Below, one piece after another: positions 1 through 7,347 of a stretch of DNA of 64,000 nucleotides. Origin of the DNA: Piscinibacter sp047602365. GTDB lineage: Bacteria > Pseudomonadota > Gammaproteobacteria > Burkholderiales > Burkholderiaceae_C. Location: the NCBI GenBank assembly GCA_047602365.1, contig JASGHM010000002.1:372001-436000 (forward strand), read 5' to 3'. A model generated the notes under the pieces. The model saw only the letters and a program-made list of their open reading frames with translations, ran no database searches and was not told where the DNA came from. Each line of letters opens with the position of its first letter. Position 1 is the first letter of the stretch. A program made the position numbers and the translations under genes.

Positions 1-1
1 G

Positions 2-769
2 GGCATCCGCAACAACCGCTACGACGCGATGGTGCCGCAGGTGGTGGCGCCGCTGCGCCTGGGCGGGCGTGTGCACGCGATGGAAGCGCGCCTCGCGCGG
101 GCCCACACGACCAAGACGCTGAAGTTCACGCTGCCTGGCCCGATGACCATCGTCGACACGGTGGCCGACCGCTTCTACGGCGACAAGGTCAAGCTCGCCT
201 TCGCCTTCGCGGAGTTGCTGAATCAGGAGGCGCTGGCGCTGGAGGCCGACGGCGTCGACATCGTCCAGTTCGACGAACCCGCCTTCAACGTCTACATGAA
301 GGAGGCCGCCGAGTGGGGCGTGGCGGCGCTGGAGCGTGCCGCGCAGGGGCTGAAGTGCAAGACCGCGGTGCACATCTGCTACGGCTACGGCATCCAGGCC
401 AACGTCGACTGGAAGGCCACGCTGGGCGAGCAGTGGCGGCAGTACGAGCAGGTGTTCCCGGCGCTCGCGAAGAGCCGCATCGATCAGGTCTCGCTCGAGT
501 GCTACCACTCGCACGTGCCGCCCGAGCTGATGGCGCTGCTGGCCGGCAAGGACGTGATGGTCGGCGTGATCGATGTGGCGTCCGACGTGATCGAGACGCC
601 CGAGCAGGTGGCCGACACCATCGGCCGCGCGCTGCAGTTCGTGCCGAAGGAGCGCCTGTTCCCCTGCACGAACTGCGGCCTCGCGCCGATGTCGCGCGAG
701 GTCGCGGTGAAGAAGCTGGAAGCGCTGGCCCGCGGCGCGCAGCTCGCGCGCCAGCGCTACGGCGGATGA
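2..769 (+). CDS. mesD: MesD-type (core-MetE) methionine synthase, C-terminal part
   Basis: The open frame enters from the left edge, so the start codon is outside the window; 255 residues are visible. It corresponds to the C-terminal catalytic half of cobalamin-independent methionine synthase, which transfers a methyl group to homocysteine in the cytosol. The zinc ligands are present: HICYGYG (His-x-Cys), the Glu of LECYHSH, and the Cys of PCTNCGLAP. Other family blocks are LPGPMTIVDT and FDEPAFN. A full MetE is about 750 residues, whereas the sequence here (IRNNRYDA, HICYGYG, CTNCG) resembles the short MesD group of about 340 residues, which takes methyl groups without folate together with the partner MesX (DUF1852). 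Calling it MesD rather than another core-MetE is inference from recalled family sequence. The gene ends 7 bp from the convergent next gene. Confidence 0.8.
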   Translation, partial: GIRNNRYDAMVPQVVAPLRLGGRVHAMEARLARAHTTKTLKFTLPGPMTIVDTVADRFYGDKVKLAFAFAELLNQEALALEADGVDIVQFDEPAFNVYMKEAAEWGVAALERAAQGLKCKTAVHICYGYGIQANVDWKATLGEQWRQYEQVFPALAKSRIDQVSLECYHSHVPPELMALLAGKDVMVGVIDVASDVIETPEQVADTIGRALQFVPKERLFPCTNCGLAPMSREVAVKKLEALARGAQLARQRYGG

Positions 770-776
770 GCCGCGC

Positions 777-1298
777 TCAGAACTTGTAGTTCAGGCCCAC
801 CGAGTACATGTCGGCGTTGCTCTTGCCGCCCAGTGCGTCGAAGCGGTAGCGCTCCCACTCGCCGCGCACGCCGAGCTTCGGGTCGAAGTCGTACTGCAGG
901 CCGGCGCCGACCTTGTAGCTGGTGCCGCGGTCGCTGCCGGCCAGCGTGCTGTCGAGCTTGCCGCTGAACACACCGACGCGGCCCAGCGCCGAGAAGCCGC
1001 TGCCCAGCGGCAGCGTGCCGACGCCGTCGACGAAGTAGCCGTCGGCCTTGACGCTGCCGGCCGGGCTCTCGAACTTGCCCAGCCGCGCGTAGCCGGCCTC
1101 GAGGCCGAAGTTCGGGGTGAAGTTCCAGCCGCCGTAGAGCTTGCCGCCGGTGTCGGACTTGTCGGTGGCGAGGCCGCCGATGTCGTCGCCCTTCCACTTC
1201 GAGCTCGACAGGCTGCCGCCGACGGACAGGCCTTCGGCATGCGCGGCGGCGGCGCCGAGCAGGGACACACAGATCAGAGCGTTGGCGATCTTCTTCAT
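777..1298 (-). CDS. Outer membrane beta-barrel protein, OmpA-like transmembrane type
   Basis: A 173-residue exported protein. The start was chosen at the ATG at 1298 because it gives a clean signal peptide (MKKIANALICVSLLGAAAAHA, cleavage near residue 21) and has an AGGAG ribosome binding site just upstream. The mature part alternates polar and hydrophobic residues, with Gly-rich turns and repeats such as LYGGWNF, AGYARLG, VGVFSGK and YRFDALG. It ends in NYKF, the terminal aromatic signal recognised by the BAM complex. The length fits an eight-stranded barrel of the OmpA/OprF N-domain type, with no peptidoglycan-binding domain. The function is unknown. The gene is monocistronic and convergent with the preceding gene. 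Confidence 0.8.
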   Translation of the reverse strand: MKKIANALICVSLLGAAAAHAEGLSVGGSLSSSKWKGDDIGGLATDKSDTGGKLYGGWNFTPNFGLEAGYARLGKFESPAGSVKADGYFVDGVGTLPLGSGFSALGRVGVFSGKLDSTLAGSDRGTSYKVGAGLQYDFDPKLGVRGEWERYRFDALGGKSNADMYSVGLNYKF

Positions 1299-1519
1299 GG
1301 AGTGACTCCTTTTCCTGAGTGAATGCCGCGGATGCGATGCATCGGCGACAGACGCAGGTTGGCGTCGGTCCGTGAAGCGATTGCGCTGCTGCGGTGAAGT
1401 TGTGTCGTGCGCGGTAACGCTGAGTGAAAGGCGTTGCCCTGGCCGTTTCCGCAGGGAACCCGCGGCCTCGATCGCCATCCAAGGCCGGCGTCAGGCACGT
1501 GGCCTGCGACCAGCGCGCT

Positions 1520-1675
1520 TCAGCGCTTGGGCTTGCCGCCCTTGGCGTTCTTGGCGGGCGGCGGCGGGGTCGATCCCGGCTTGGGCTGGTCACCGAGTGT
1601 CGACTTGAGCGGGCAGACCGAGAACGCCGGGCACTTGGCGCAGCCGACGGCCAGTGCGATGGGACAGAGCGTCAT
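1520..1675 (-). CDS. Small cysteine-containing conserved protein
   Basis: A 51-residue protein starting at MTLCPIALAV. It has four Cys, three of them as GCAKCPAFSVCP (C-x2-C-x5-C), then a Pro/Lys/Gly-rich tail ending GGKPKR. Short proteins of this pattern are, from memory, common as hypotheticals in Burkholderiales; I know no function. The Cys arrangement could bind a metal or an Fe-S cluster, which is inference. The ATG at 1675 was preferred to the longer frame from 1780 because the upstream extension would run back into the divergent dioxygenase gene and has no family-like content. The start codons of this gene and the dioxygenase are 62 bp apart, so they probably share a promoter region. 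Confidence 0.65.
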   Translation of the reverse strand: MTLCPIALAVGCAKCPAFSVCPLKSTLGDQPKPGSTPPPPAKNAKGGKPKR

Positions 1676-1737
1676 GGCTGTCTCCTGCAAGGGGGTGGCG
1701 CAGCATACGCCGCACGAACTGTTGGCATGATGCGGGC

Positions 1738-2478
1738 ATGACCCAGTTGCTCGCCCCTCCCACCACGACACCCGATGCACTCGATGCCACGCTGTACCGC
1801 CAGGGCCATGCGGCGCTTTCGCCGGCCGGCCTGTGCGAACTGTGCGGTGTCGACGCGGCAGCCTTCGATGCCTGGCAGGCTTCGTGGGACCGACTGCCGC
1901 CCGATGCCTACCTGAAGGACGGCGGCCGCTACCGTCGCCGCCGCCATGGCAGCTTCGTCGCCCGCCGTGGTGAACTGGAGCAGGTGGCGCACCGGGCGCA
2001 CTGGCAGCCGGTGTCGTACAACGCGCTGCACGGCGGGCTGGAGCGCTGGTTCGAGCCGCTGGAGGGCACGCTGGTCGCCGACCCGGCCTGGGCGCGGCTG
2101 CTGCTCGCGCTCGCCGCCGCCTGCTCGCGGCGCAAGGGCGAGCAGCCCTGGTACGTCGAGGCGCACCAGTTCCGCATCGACACCACCGATGGCATCGGCC
2201 GCCCGACGCCCGAAGGCGCGCACCGCGACGGCGTCGATTTCGTCGCGGTGATCCTCGCCGCGCGCGAAGGCGTCAAGGGCGGCGAGACGCGTGTGTTCGA
2301 GGCCGACGGCCCGAGCGGCCTGCGCTTCACGCTGACGCAGCCGTGGACCACGCTGCTGCTCGACGACCAGCGCGTGATCCACGAGACCACGCCGATCCAG
2401 CCGGCGGCCGAGGGCGGCCACCGCGACACGCTGGTGCTGACCTTCCGCGCCGACGGCTTCCAGGACCCGCAACGCTGA
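1738..2478 (+). CDS. 2-oxoglutarate/Fe(II) dioxygenase family protein
   Basis: A 246-residue cytosolic protein of the 2OG-Fe dioxygenase group that includes bacterial amino-acid hydroxylases such as isoleucine dioxygenase (PF10014-like). The iron triad is visible: HRD in EGAHRDGVDF (His and Asp ligands, near residues 161-163) and the distal His in RVIHETTPI. An Arg two residues past the next His (GGHRDTLVLTF) is placed to bind 2-oxoglutarate. The substrate cannot be told from sequence; a free amino acid is plausible from the family. The ATG at 1738 was preferred over the upstream in-frame start at 1654 because the extra residues overlap the divergent gene and show no domain content. Confidence 0.82.
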   Translation: MTQLLAPPTTTPDALDATLYRQGHAALSPAGLCELCGVDAAAFDAWQASWDRLPPDAYLKDGGRYRRRRHGSFVARRGELEQVAHRAHWQPVSYNALHGGLERWFEPLEGTLVADPAWARLLLALAAACSRRKGEQPWYVEAHQFRIDTTDGIGRPTPEGAHRDGVDFVAVILAAREGVKGGETRVFEADGPSGLRFTLTQPWTTLLLDDQRVIHETTPIQPAAEGGHRDTLVLTFRADGFQDPQR

Positions 2479-2552
2479 ACGCTTGACGCAACACAACACG
2501 GTCCGAGGGACATCGGGCGGAGACTCCTTGCACGAACAAGAAGGAGGTTTCC

Positions 2553-2711
2553 ATGCATGCCATCCGCGATTTCTTCTCGACCGACTACGGCCTGCTCAGC
2601 GCGGCGGTGATCGCGATCACGCTCGGCATGGGCGTGTTCTACGTGCGCTTCTTCCTGCGCCACATGCACGAGGACGAGGCGCGCGAGCGCGCCGCGCGCG
2701 CCGGCAAGTAG
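2553..2711 (+). CDS. DUF3149 small membrane protein
   Basis: A 52-residue protein beginning MHAIRDFFSTDYGLLSAAVI. One transmembrane helix (about residues 13-35) is followed by a charged tail (RHMHEDEARERAARAGK) predicted to be cytosolic. The FSTDYGL start and the single helix match DUF3149, a small family of unknown role in betaproteobacteria. A strong ribosome binding site (AAGGAGG, 5 bp upstream) supports translation despite the small size. It lies 74 bp after the dioxygenase and ends 6 bp before the convergent peptidase gene. Confidence 0.8.
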   Translation: MHAIRDFFSTDYGLLSAAVIAITLGMGVFYVRFFLRHMHEDEARERAARAGK

Positions 2712-2717
2712 CCCAGG

Positions 2718-4793
2718 TCACTTCAGCAGCGTCTCGCGCAGGAACAGCGTCGTCGCCCAGAACTGGTAGTCGGCGTTCTCCTTGCGCTGGAAGCCGTGGC
2801 CTTCGTTCTCGGCACGCAGGTACCACACCGTCGTGCCGTTGGCGCGCACCTTCTCGACGATCTGCTCGGCCTCGGTCCAGGGCACGCGCGGGTCGTTGCG
2901 GCCCTGCACGACGAACAGCGGCCGGGTGATCTTCTGCGCGTTGCTCAGCGGCGAGATGCGTTCGAGCAGTTCGCGCATCGCCGCGTCGCGCTCGTCGCCG
3001 TACTCGACGCGGCGCAGGTCGCGCCGGTAGCTCTCGGTGTTGCGCAGGAAGGTCACGAAGTTCGAGATGCCGACCACGTCGATCGCGCCGGCGATGCGCT
3101 GCGGGTAGCTGGTGGCCGTGGCCAGGCTCATGTAGCCGCCGTAGCTGCCGCCGCTGACGACGATGCGCGAGGCGTCCAGCCGCGGCTGGGTGGCGATCCA
3201 GTCGAGCAGCGCGCCGATGTCCTTCACCGCGTCCTCGCGCTTCGCGCCGTTGTCCAGTGTCAGGAAGGTCTTGCCGTAGCCGGCCGAGCCGCGCACGTTG
3301 GGCTGCACGATGGCGATGCCCAGGTCCTCGATGAAGTGGTTGTAGCGGCCCATGAAGCCGACACGCGCCTGCGCCTCGGGCCCGCCGTGGATGTCGATCA
3401 GCACCGGCCGCGGCCCGGCGAAGCGCTCCGGCGGCAGGTGCAGCCAGCCCGAGATGCTGCGGCCGTCGAAGCTCTTCCAGCGCACGATCTGCGCGTCGGC
3501 GAAGGCCTGCGTGTCGACGCCGGCGGGCACGTGGGCCTGCGTCCAGCGCTCGGCCGGCTCGGCGGCGGCTGCCTTGGCCTTGCCTTTGGGGCTCCTGGGA
3601 GCAGGCGGCGGCATCGCCGTGTACAGCTCGCTCGGGCCCTTGGCGCCGTCGAGCGCCAGCGCGATCTCGCCGCGCTGAGGGTGCACGCCCAGCGCACGCA
3701 GGCTGCCGGCCGGCAGCGCCGGGGCGGGGTGCTCCTTCAGCGTGCGGGCGTCGAACAGGCGCAGCTCGGAACGGCCCTCGACGTTGACCTGCGCGGCGAC
3801 CCAGCGGCCGTCGCGCGTCGGCACGGCCTGCTCGACGTCCCACGGGATGTGGCGTGACAGCGGGATCAGCCGGCCGCGGCGCAGCAGGTGCAGCTGCTGG
3901 AACTCGCCGCCGCGGTCGCTGAGCACCCAGATCGCGCCGTCGCTGGCGCGCAGACCCTGCGCCAGGTAGCGCCCCTTGGCCTTGCTGCCCGGGGCGGGCA
4001 GCACCTGCCAGCTGCGGCCGCTGGCCACGTCGAGCAGCCAGACCTGAGACTCGGTGGCCGACAGCCAGCGGTTCAGCACGACGCGGCGGTCGTCGCGCGA
4101 CACGCCGCCGACCTCCCAGCCGGTGCCAGGCAGCTCGGCGAGGCGACGCCGCTGGGTCGGCGCAGCCGGGTCGAACAGCGTCAGCGTCAGCCGCACCTCG
4201 TCGCGCGAGCCGCCCTGCGCGGTGCGGTCCAGCGGCACCGAGCTGGCGATCAGCCGGCTGCTGCGGTTCATCCAGGTCTCGATGTTGTGGCGTTCGCCGG
4301 GGGCGGTCAGCAGCGTGACCTGGCGGCTGTCGAGGTCGAGCCGGTACAGCTGCTCGGCCTCGTCGCCGCCGTTGCCGCGTTCGAAGACGATGTACTCGCC
4401 GCTGCGCGGCTCCCAGGTGGCGCGGCGCACCGGCTCGGCGAAGGCGGTCAGCGGTTCGGGCGTGGCCATGGCCCCGGCGACGCGGAACAGCTGCACCGTG
4501 CTGGCGCCCGGCGCGCGGTGGCTGACCAGCAGCTCGCGGCGTGTCGGGTGCCATTCGACCAGGTTGTGGCCGCTGAACTCGGTGTAGCGCGCCACCTGGC
4601 GCGCCAGCCGCTCGGGCACCGGCGGAATGCCCTGCACGAACAGCTGCGGGTTGGGCGCCATGACTGCCTCGGCCGGCACGGCCGCCGGCGCGGGCGCCGC
4701 GGCCGGCGGTGGCGGCGCGGCAGCGCAGGCGGTGAGCAGGGCCAGCACGAGGGCGATCGGCGCGGCATGGCGGGGCAGGGCGGTTCGGCTCAT
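2718..4793 (-). CDS. S9 family prolyl oligopeptidase-like peptidase, lipoprotein
   Basis: 691 residues. The N-terminus has a lipoprotein signal with lipobox LTAC, so the enzyme is probably anchored on the periplasmic face of a membrane. A beta-propeller region (about residues 60-430) is followed by an alpha/beta hydrolase domain. The catalytic triad is visible: Ser in GGSYGGYMS (near 548), Asp in QGRNDPRVP (near 633) and His in NEGHGF (near 664). A HGGPE oxyanion-type motif is also present. This is the usual order for dipeptidyl aminopeptidase/acylaminoacyl-peptidase relatives that cut short peptides. An Ala/Lys/Pro-rich insert (PRSPKGKAKAAAAEPAE) separates the propeller from the hydrolase. 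It stands alone and converges on the DUF3149 gene. Confidence 0.9.
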   Translation of the reverse strand: MSRTALPRHAAPIALVLALLTACAAAPPPPAAAPAPAAVPAEAVMAPNPQLFVQGIPPVPERLARQVARYTEFSGHNLVEWHPTRRELLVSHRAPGASTVQLFRVAGAMATPEPLTAFAEPVRRATWEPRSGEYIVFERGNGGDEAEQLYRLDLDSRQVTLLTAPGERHNIETWMNRSSRLIASSVPLDRTAQGGSRDEVRLTLTLFDPAAPTQRRRLAELPGTGWEVGGVSRDDRRVVLNRWLSATESQVWLLDVASGRSWQVLPAPGSKAKGRYLAQGLRASDGAIWVLSDRGGEFQQLHLLRRGRLIPLSRHIPWDVEQAVPTRDGRWVAAQVNVEGRSELRLFDARTLKEHPAPALPAGSLRALGVHPQRGEIALALDGAKGPSELYTAMPPPAPRSPKGKAKAAAAEPAERWTQAHVPAGVDTQAFADAQIVRWKSFDGRSISGWLHLPPERFAGPRPVLIDIHGGPEAQARVGFMGRYNHFIEDLGIAIVQPNVRGSAGYGKTFLTLDNGAKREDAVKDIGALLDWIATQPRLDASRIVVSGGSYGGYMSLATATSYPQRIAGAIDVVGISNFVTFLRNTESYRRDLRRVEYGDERDAAMRELLERISPLSNAQKITRPLFVVQGRNDPRVPWTEAEQIVEKVRANGTTVWYLRAENEGHGFQRKENADYQFWATTLFLRETLLK

Positions 4794-4959
4794 CGAGGGG
4801 CTCGTCGGCGGTCGTCGGGGCGCATTCTGCGGGCAAAGTCGGCGCGTTTCATCGCCGTGGCCTGCAGTTCATCCGCGACGGGACGCAGCCCGTCGCAAGG
4901 CGCTCGCGGCGGCCCGCCGCGCTGCCGATACTGCGTTCCATCGACACCAGGAGCACGCC

Positions 4960-5226
4960 ATGAACACCACCCGCCACCTGACCCCCGCGCTGATGATCGC
5001 CGCCACGCTCGCCGCCGTCTTCAGCGTCAGCCACGCCGAAGCGGCCGAGCCGACGAAGGCGGTGGTGACGCTGCCGCGCGTCGAGGTGGTGGCCAGCCGC
5101 AAGGCGCTGATGGCCGAGGTGCAGGTGGTTCAGCTGCCGCGCGTCACGGTGATCGGCAAGCGCCTGCCGGCCGACGAGCCGACCCGCCTGGCGCAGAAGC
5201 CCGCGACCGCCGCGCCGCGTTCGTGA
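4960..5226 (+). CDS. Small exported protein with two LP-x-V-x-V-x-x-x/G-x-R motifs
   Basis: 88 residues with a clear signal peptide (MNTTRHLTPALMIAATLAAV then SVSHAEA, cleavage near residue 27). The short mature part contains the same pattern twice: VVTLPRVEVVASRK and VVQLPRVTVIGKRL. A related motif, VVMLPAVTVIGTRD, occurs in the 71-residue protein at 27775-27990. The motif looks like the region after the signal peptide of TonB-dependent receptors (the TonB box and its LPxVxVxGxR surroundings), but no plug or barrel follows. I do not recognise a named family. AGGAG precedes the ATG. The resemblance is seen in the sequence; any link to TonB is inference. Confidence 0.65.
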   Translation: MNTTRHLTPALMIAATLAAVFSVSHAEAAEPTKAVVTLPRVEVVASRKALMAEVQVVQLPRVTVIGKRLPADEPTRLAQKPATAAPRS

Positions 5227-5236
5227 GCGTGCTGCG

Positions 5237-5998
5237 TCAGCCAGGGTCGCGCACGTCGCCGATCGGCGAGGTGCCGAAGTCGTCGCGGGCCAGGACCGCC
5301 AGCACACGCTGCGCCGTTGCCTCGGCGCTGACCAACTGGCCCTCGCGCTGCAGCGCGACGAAGCGCTCGCGGTCGGGGAACTGCGCTGCATCGGCTTCGC
5401 GCAACTGCACCTGCATGTCGGTATCGATCACACCGGGCGCCAGCGACAGCACGCGCGCTCCGTTGGGCACCAGCGCCTCCTCCAGCGCGAGGCAGCGCGT
5501 CAGGTGGTCCATGCCCGCCTTGGCGGCGCAGTAGCCAGCGCTGCTGGCCATGGCCCGTCGGCCCAGTCCCGAGGAAATGTTGAGCACGCGGCGCTGGCCG
5601 CTCCAGGCGCGGGTGGCGTCGAGGAAGGCAGCGCACAGCAGCGCGGGGGCTTCCAGGTCGACACGCAGCGTGGTGGCCAGCGTGGCCAGGTCGGCATCGC
5701 GCAGCGCCGTCGGCGTGGCCACCACGCCGGCGTTGTTGATCAGCACCGCGCTCGCGTAGCGACCCGGCGCGCAGCCGGCGAGCGTCTCGCGCAGTCGCTG
5801 CGCGACCGGCAGCGGCTCGGCCAGGTCGGCCGCCCACTGCTCCAGCGTCGCGCCCGATGTCACGGCGGTCTGCGCGAGCGACTCGTTGACCCTGCGCGAA
5901 ATGCCGATCACGTGGTGGCCGGGACGCAGCAGCGCAGCGGCCAGCGCGGCGCCAAGCCCGCGTGAATGGCCGGTGACGACGCAGAGGTGTTCGCCCAC
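5237..5998 (-). CDS. SDR family oxidoreductase (sepiapterin/benzil reductase-like)
   Basis: 253 residues from a GTG start at 5998. The start is placed there because the next gene upstream stops at 6003-6005 and the nucleotide fold begins at once: TGHSRGLG (TGxxxGxG), then NNAG, then Ser of NISSGLG and YCAAK (YxxxK) as the catalytic Ser, Tyr and Lys. SPAGVIDTDM-type text after the active site (LAPGVIDTDMQ) fits classical SDR enzymes of the benzil/sepiapterin reductase group that use NADP(H) on small carbonyls. The substrate is unknown. It follows the Tim44-like gene by 4 bp and is probably cotranscribed with it. Confidence 0.85.
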   Translation of the reverse strand: MGEHLCVVTGHSRGLGAALAAALLRPGHHVIGISRRVNESLAQTAVTSGATLEQWAADLAEPLPVAQRLRETLAGCAPGRYASAVLINNAGVVATPTALRDADLATLATTLRVDLEAPALLCAAFLDATRAWSGQRRVLNISSGLGRRAMASSAGYCAAKAGMDHLTRCLALEEALVPNGARVLSLAPGVIDTDMQVQLREADAAQFPDRERFVALQREGQLVSAEATAQRVLAVLARDDFGTSPIGDVRDPG

Positions 5999-6002
5999 CG
6001 GG

Positions 6003-6902
6003 TCAGGCGGCCTGCGCCATCTGCTGGATGCCGGCGATGGCCCACTCGCGACTGCCGTCGGCCGGGCGCACCAGATGCCAGACCTCGTCGAACGGCGCGG
6101 CGCCGTCCTCGCGTGCCTCGCGCACCAGGCCGTGGAAGCGCACGCTGACGACCTGCCGCTGGTCCTCCTGCGCGACATCGAGCACCTCGGCGTCGATCTG
6201 CACCACGTCGGTCTGCTGCGCCGCGCCCTGGCGCTCCTGCAGGTCCAGGCGCAGGCTGGCGAACATCTCGGGCGTCGTGAAGGCGCGCAGGTCGTTCAGG
6301 TCGCCGGCATCGTTGGCGGCCTGCATGCGGATGAAGATCATCTTGGCGATGCGCGCGAAGCCGGCGGCATCGAAGTCGGCCGGCATGGCCGAGGCCGCGA
6401 GTGTCGTCGCGGCCGGCGCGCTCTGCGCCGAGGCCGCCGGCCACTGCGTCGCCGTGCGCTGCAGCGGGGCACCGGCCCCGGCCAGCTGCGGCGACGGCGC
6501 GGAGAAGCGGCGCATCAGCCAGCGCACCAGCACGATGCCGACGATGGCCAGCAGCACGATCATCATCACGTTGGCGAGTTCCTCGCCGAAGCCGAGGTGG
6601 CTGGCCAGCGCAGCCAGGCCCAGGCCGGCGGCGAGGCCGGCGATCGGGCCCATCCACGAGCGCTTCGGCGCGGCAGCCGCTGCAGCGGCGCCGGTGGGGG
6701 CCGCGGCGTTCGTCGCGCCTTGAGTCGGCGCAGCGGGCTTGGCCGGTGTCGCGTCGGGCGTGCTGCGCGCGGGCAGGTCGCGCTTCATGCCGGCGCTGCC
6801 GCCGCCACCGAGGCGCTTGGCCTCGGCCTCGATCGGCAGCAGCGCGAGCGAGCACAGCGCGAAGAGCACGGCGAGGGGCAGGGCGAACAGCCAGCGTTTC
6901 AT
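6003..6902 (-). CDS. Tim44-like domain membrane protein
   Basis: 299 residues. An N-terminal signal or anchor helix (residues 4-24) is followed by a Gly run (LGGGG), an Ala/Pro/Thr-rich linker, two closely spaced hydrophobic segments (about 85-130), and a C-terminal Tim44-like domain (about 150-299). The bacterial family (TIM44-like, PF04280) resembles the lipid-binding domain of mitochondrial Tim44 and mL45; its bacterial role is not settled. The ATG at 6902 was chosen because the signal-like sequence begins there; the frame could extend to 7073. It probably forms a two-gene unit with the SDR gene. Confidence 0.82.
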   Translation of the reverse strand: MKRWLFALPLAVLFALCSLALLPIEAEAKRLGGGGSAGMKRDLPARSTPDATPAKPAAPTQGATNAAAPTGAAAAAAAPKRSWMGPIAGLAAGLGLAALASHLGFGEELANVMMIVLLAIVGIVLVRWLMRRFSAPSPQLAGAGAPLQRTATQWPAASAQSAPAATTLAASAMPADFDAAGFARIAKMIFIRMQAANDAGDLNDLRAFTTPEMFASLRLDLQERQGAAQQTDVVQIDAEVLDVAQEDQRQVVSVRFHGLVREAREDGAAPFDEVWHLVRPADGSREWAIAGIQQMAQAA

Positions 6903-7045
6903 GGTCGGTGAGTCCGGGTGAGGCACGGCAGGCGTGCGGGCGCGAGGATCATAAGCAGCGAGTTGCTGTGCTTCGGCGAAGACCCTGAATGCACTGCGGG
7001 TGGCTGCGGCGGGTGGTAACAGCACGACGCTGCGGCCGGACTCCG

Positions 7046-7074
7046 TTGACCGGCAAGGCATCGCGTGCCACACT
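7046..7074 (+). promoter_or_regulatory. Candidate sigma-70 promoter for the rsgA leader
   Basis: TTGACC (7046-7051) and CACACT (7069-7074) are separated by 17 bp. The -35 box matches well and the -10 box matches at three of six positions, which is normal for GC-rich betaproteobacteria. Transcription from about 7081 would give rsgA a leader of roughly 267 nt carrying a mini-ORF and a hairpin. Confidence 0.4.
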
Positions 7075-7135
7075 GCGCGCCTCTTGCGGCAGCGCTCGCT
7101 GCCGTCCGATCGGCCCGAAGCTCAGGAGGTGCACG

Positions 7136-7177
7136 ATGAAGAAGACCGATCTTGCCCTCGCTGCGGCCAGCGCCTGA
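7136..7177 (+). CDS. 13-codon mini-ORF in the rsgA leader
   Basis: It encodes MKKTDLALAAASA followed by a stop. A near-perfect AGGAGG sits 6 bp before the ATG, stronger than most gene starts in this window, which suggests that ribosomes load here. It may be a leader peptide controlling rsgA, or the remnant of a longer small protein: directly after it, in the next frame, the sequence reads CPRCGQRL, a half zinc ribbon, so one extra base could have broken a small zinc protein. Neither reading is proven. Confidence 0.35.
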   Translation: MKKTDLALAAASA

Positions 7178-7274
7178 CGCACCTCGGGTCTTTCGTTCTC
7201 TCGAGCGGCATCCCGCTCATTCCCGGATCCTGACCTGAGCCGCGCGCGCCGCGGCCGCCTCCGCTTCTTCCGTT

Positions 7275-7293
7275 CCCTGCGCAGCGCGCAGGG
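7275..7293 (+). other. Hairpin in the rsgA leader
   Basis: CCCTGCGC-AGC-GCGCAGGG is a perfect 8 bp stem with a 3 nt loop, 55 bp before the rsgA start codon. It has no U-tract, so it is not a standard terminator. Apart from the promoter candidate and the mini-ORF, I see nothing else in the 445 bp between 6903 and 7347. Confidence 0.4.
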
Positions 7294-7347
7294 TCGGCCG
7301 GTGTGCGCAGGCACGCCCCAGGCGATTCACAGGTTCAACGATCCATC

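Noticed and set aside
5237..6178. Longer start for the SDR gene at 6178
   Set aside because: It would overlap most of the end of the Tim44-like gene; the GTG at 5998 begins directly before the Rossmann fold.
7000..7233. 77-codon frame with CPRCGQRL after the rsgA mini-ORF
   Set aside because: The text before the CxxC is not protein-like and the start has no binding site; kept only as a hint of a broken small gene.
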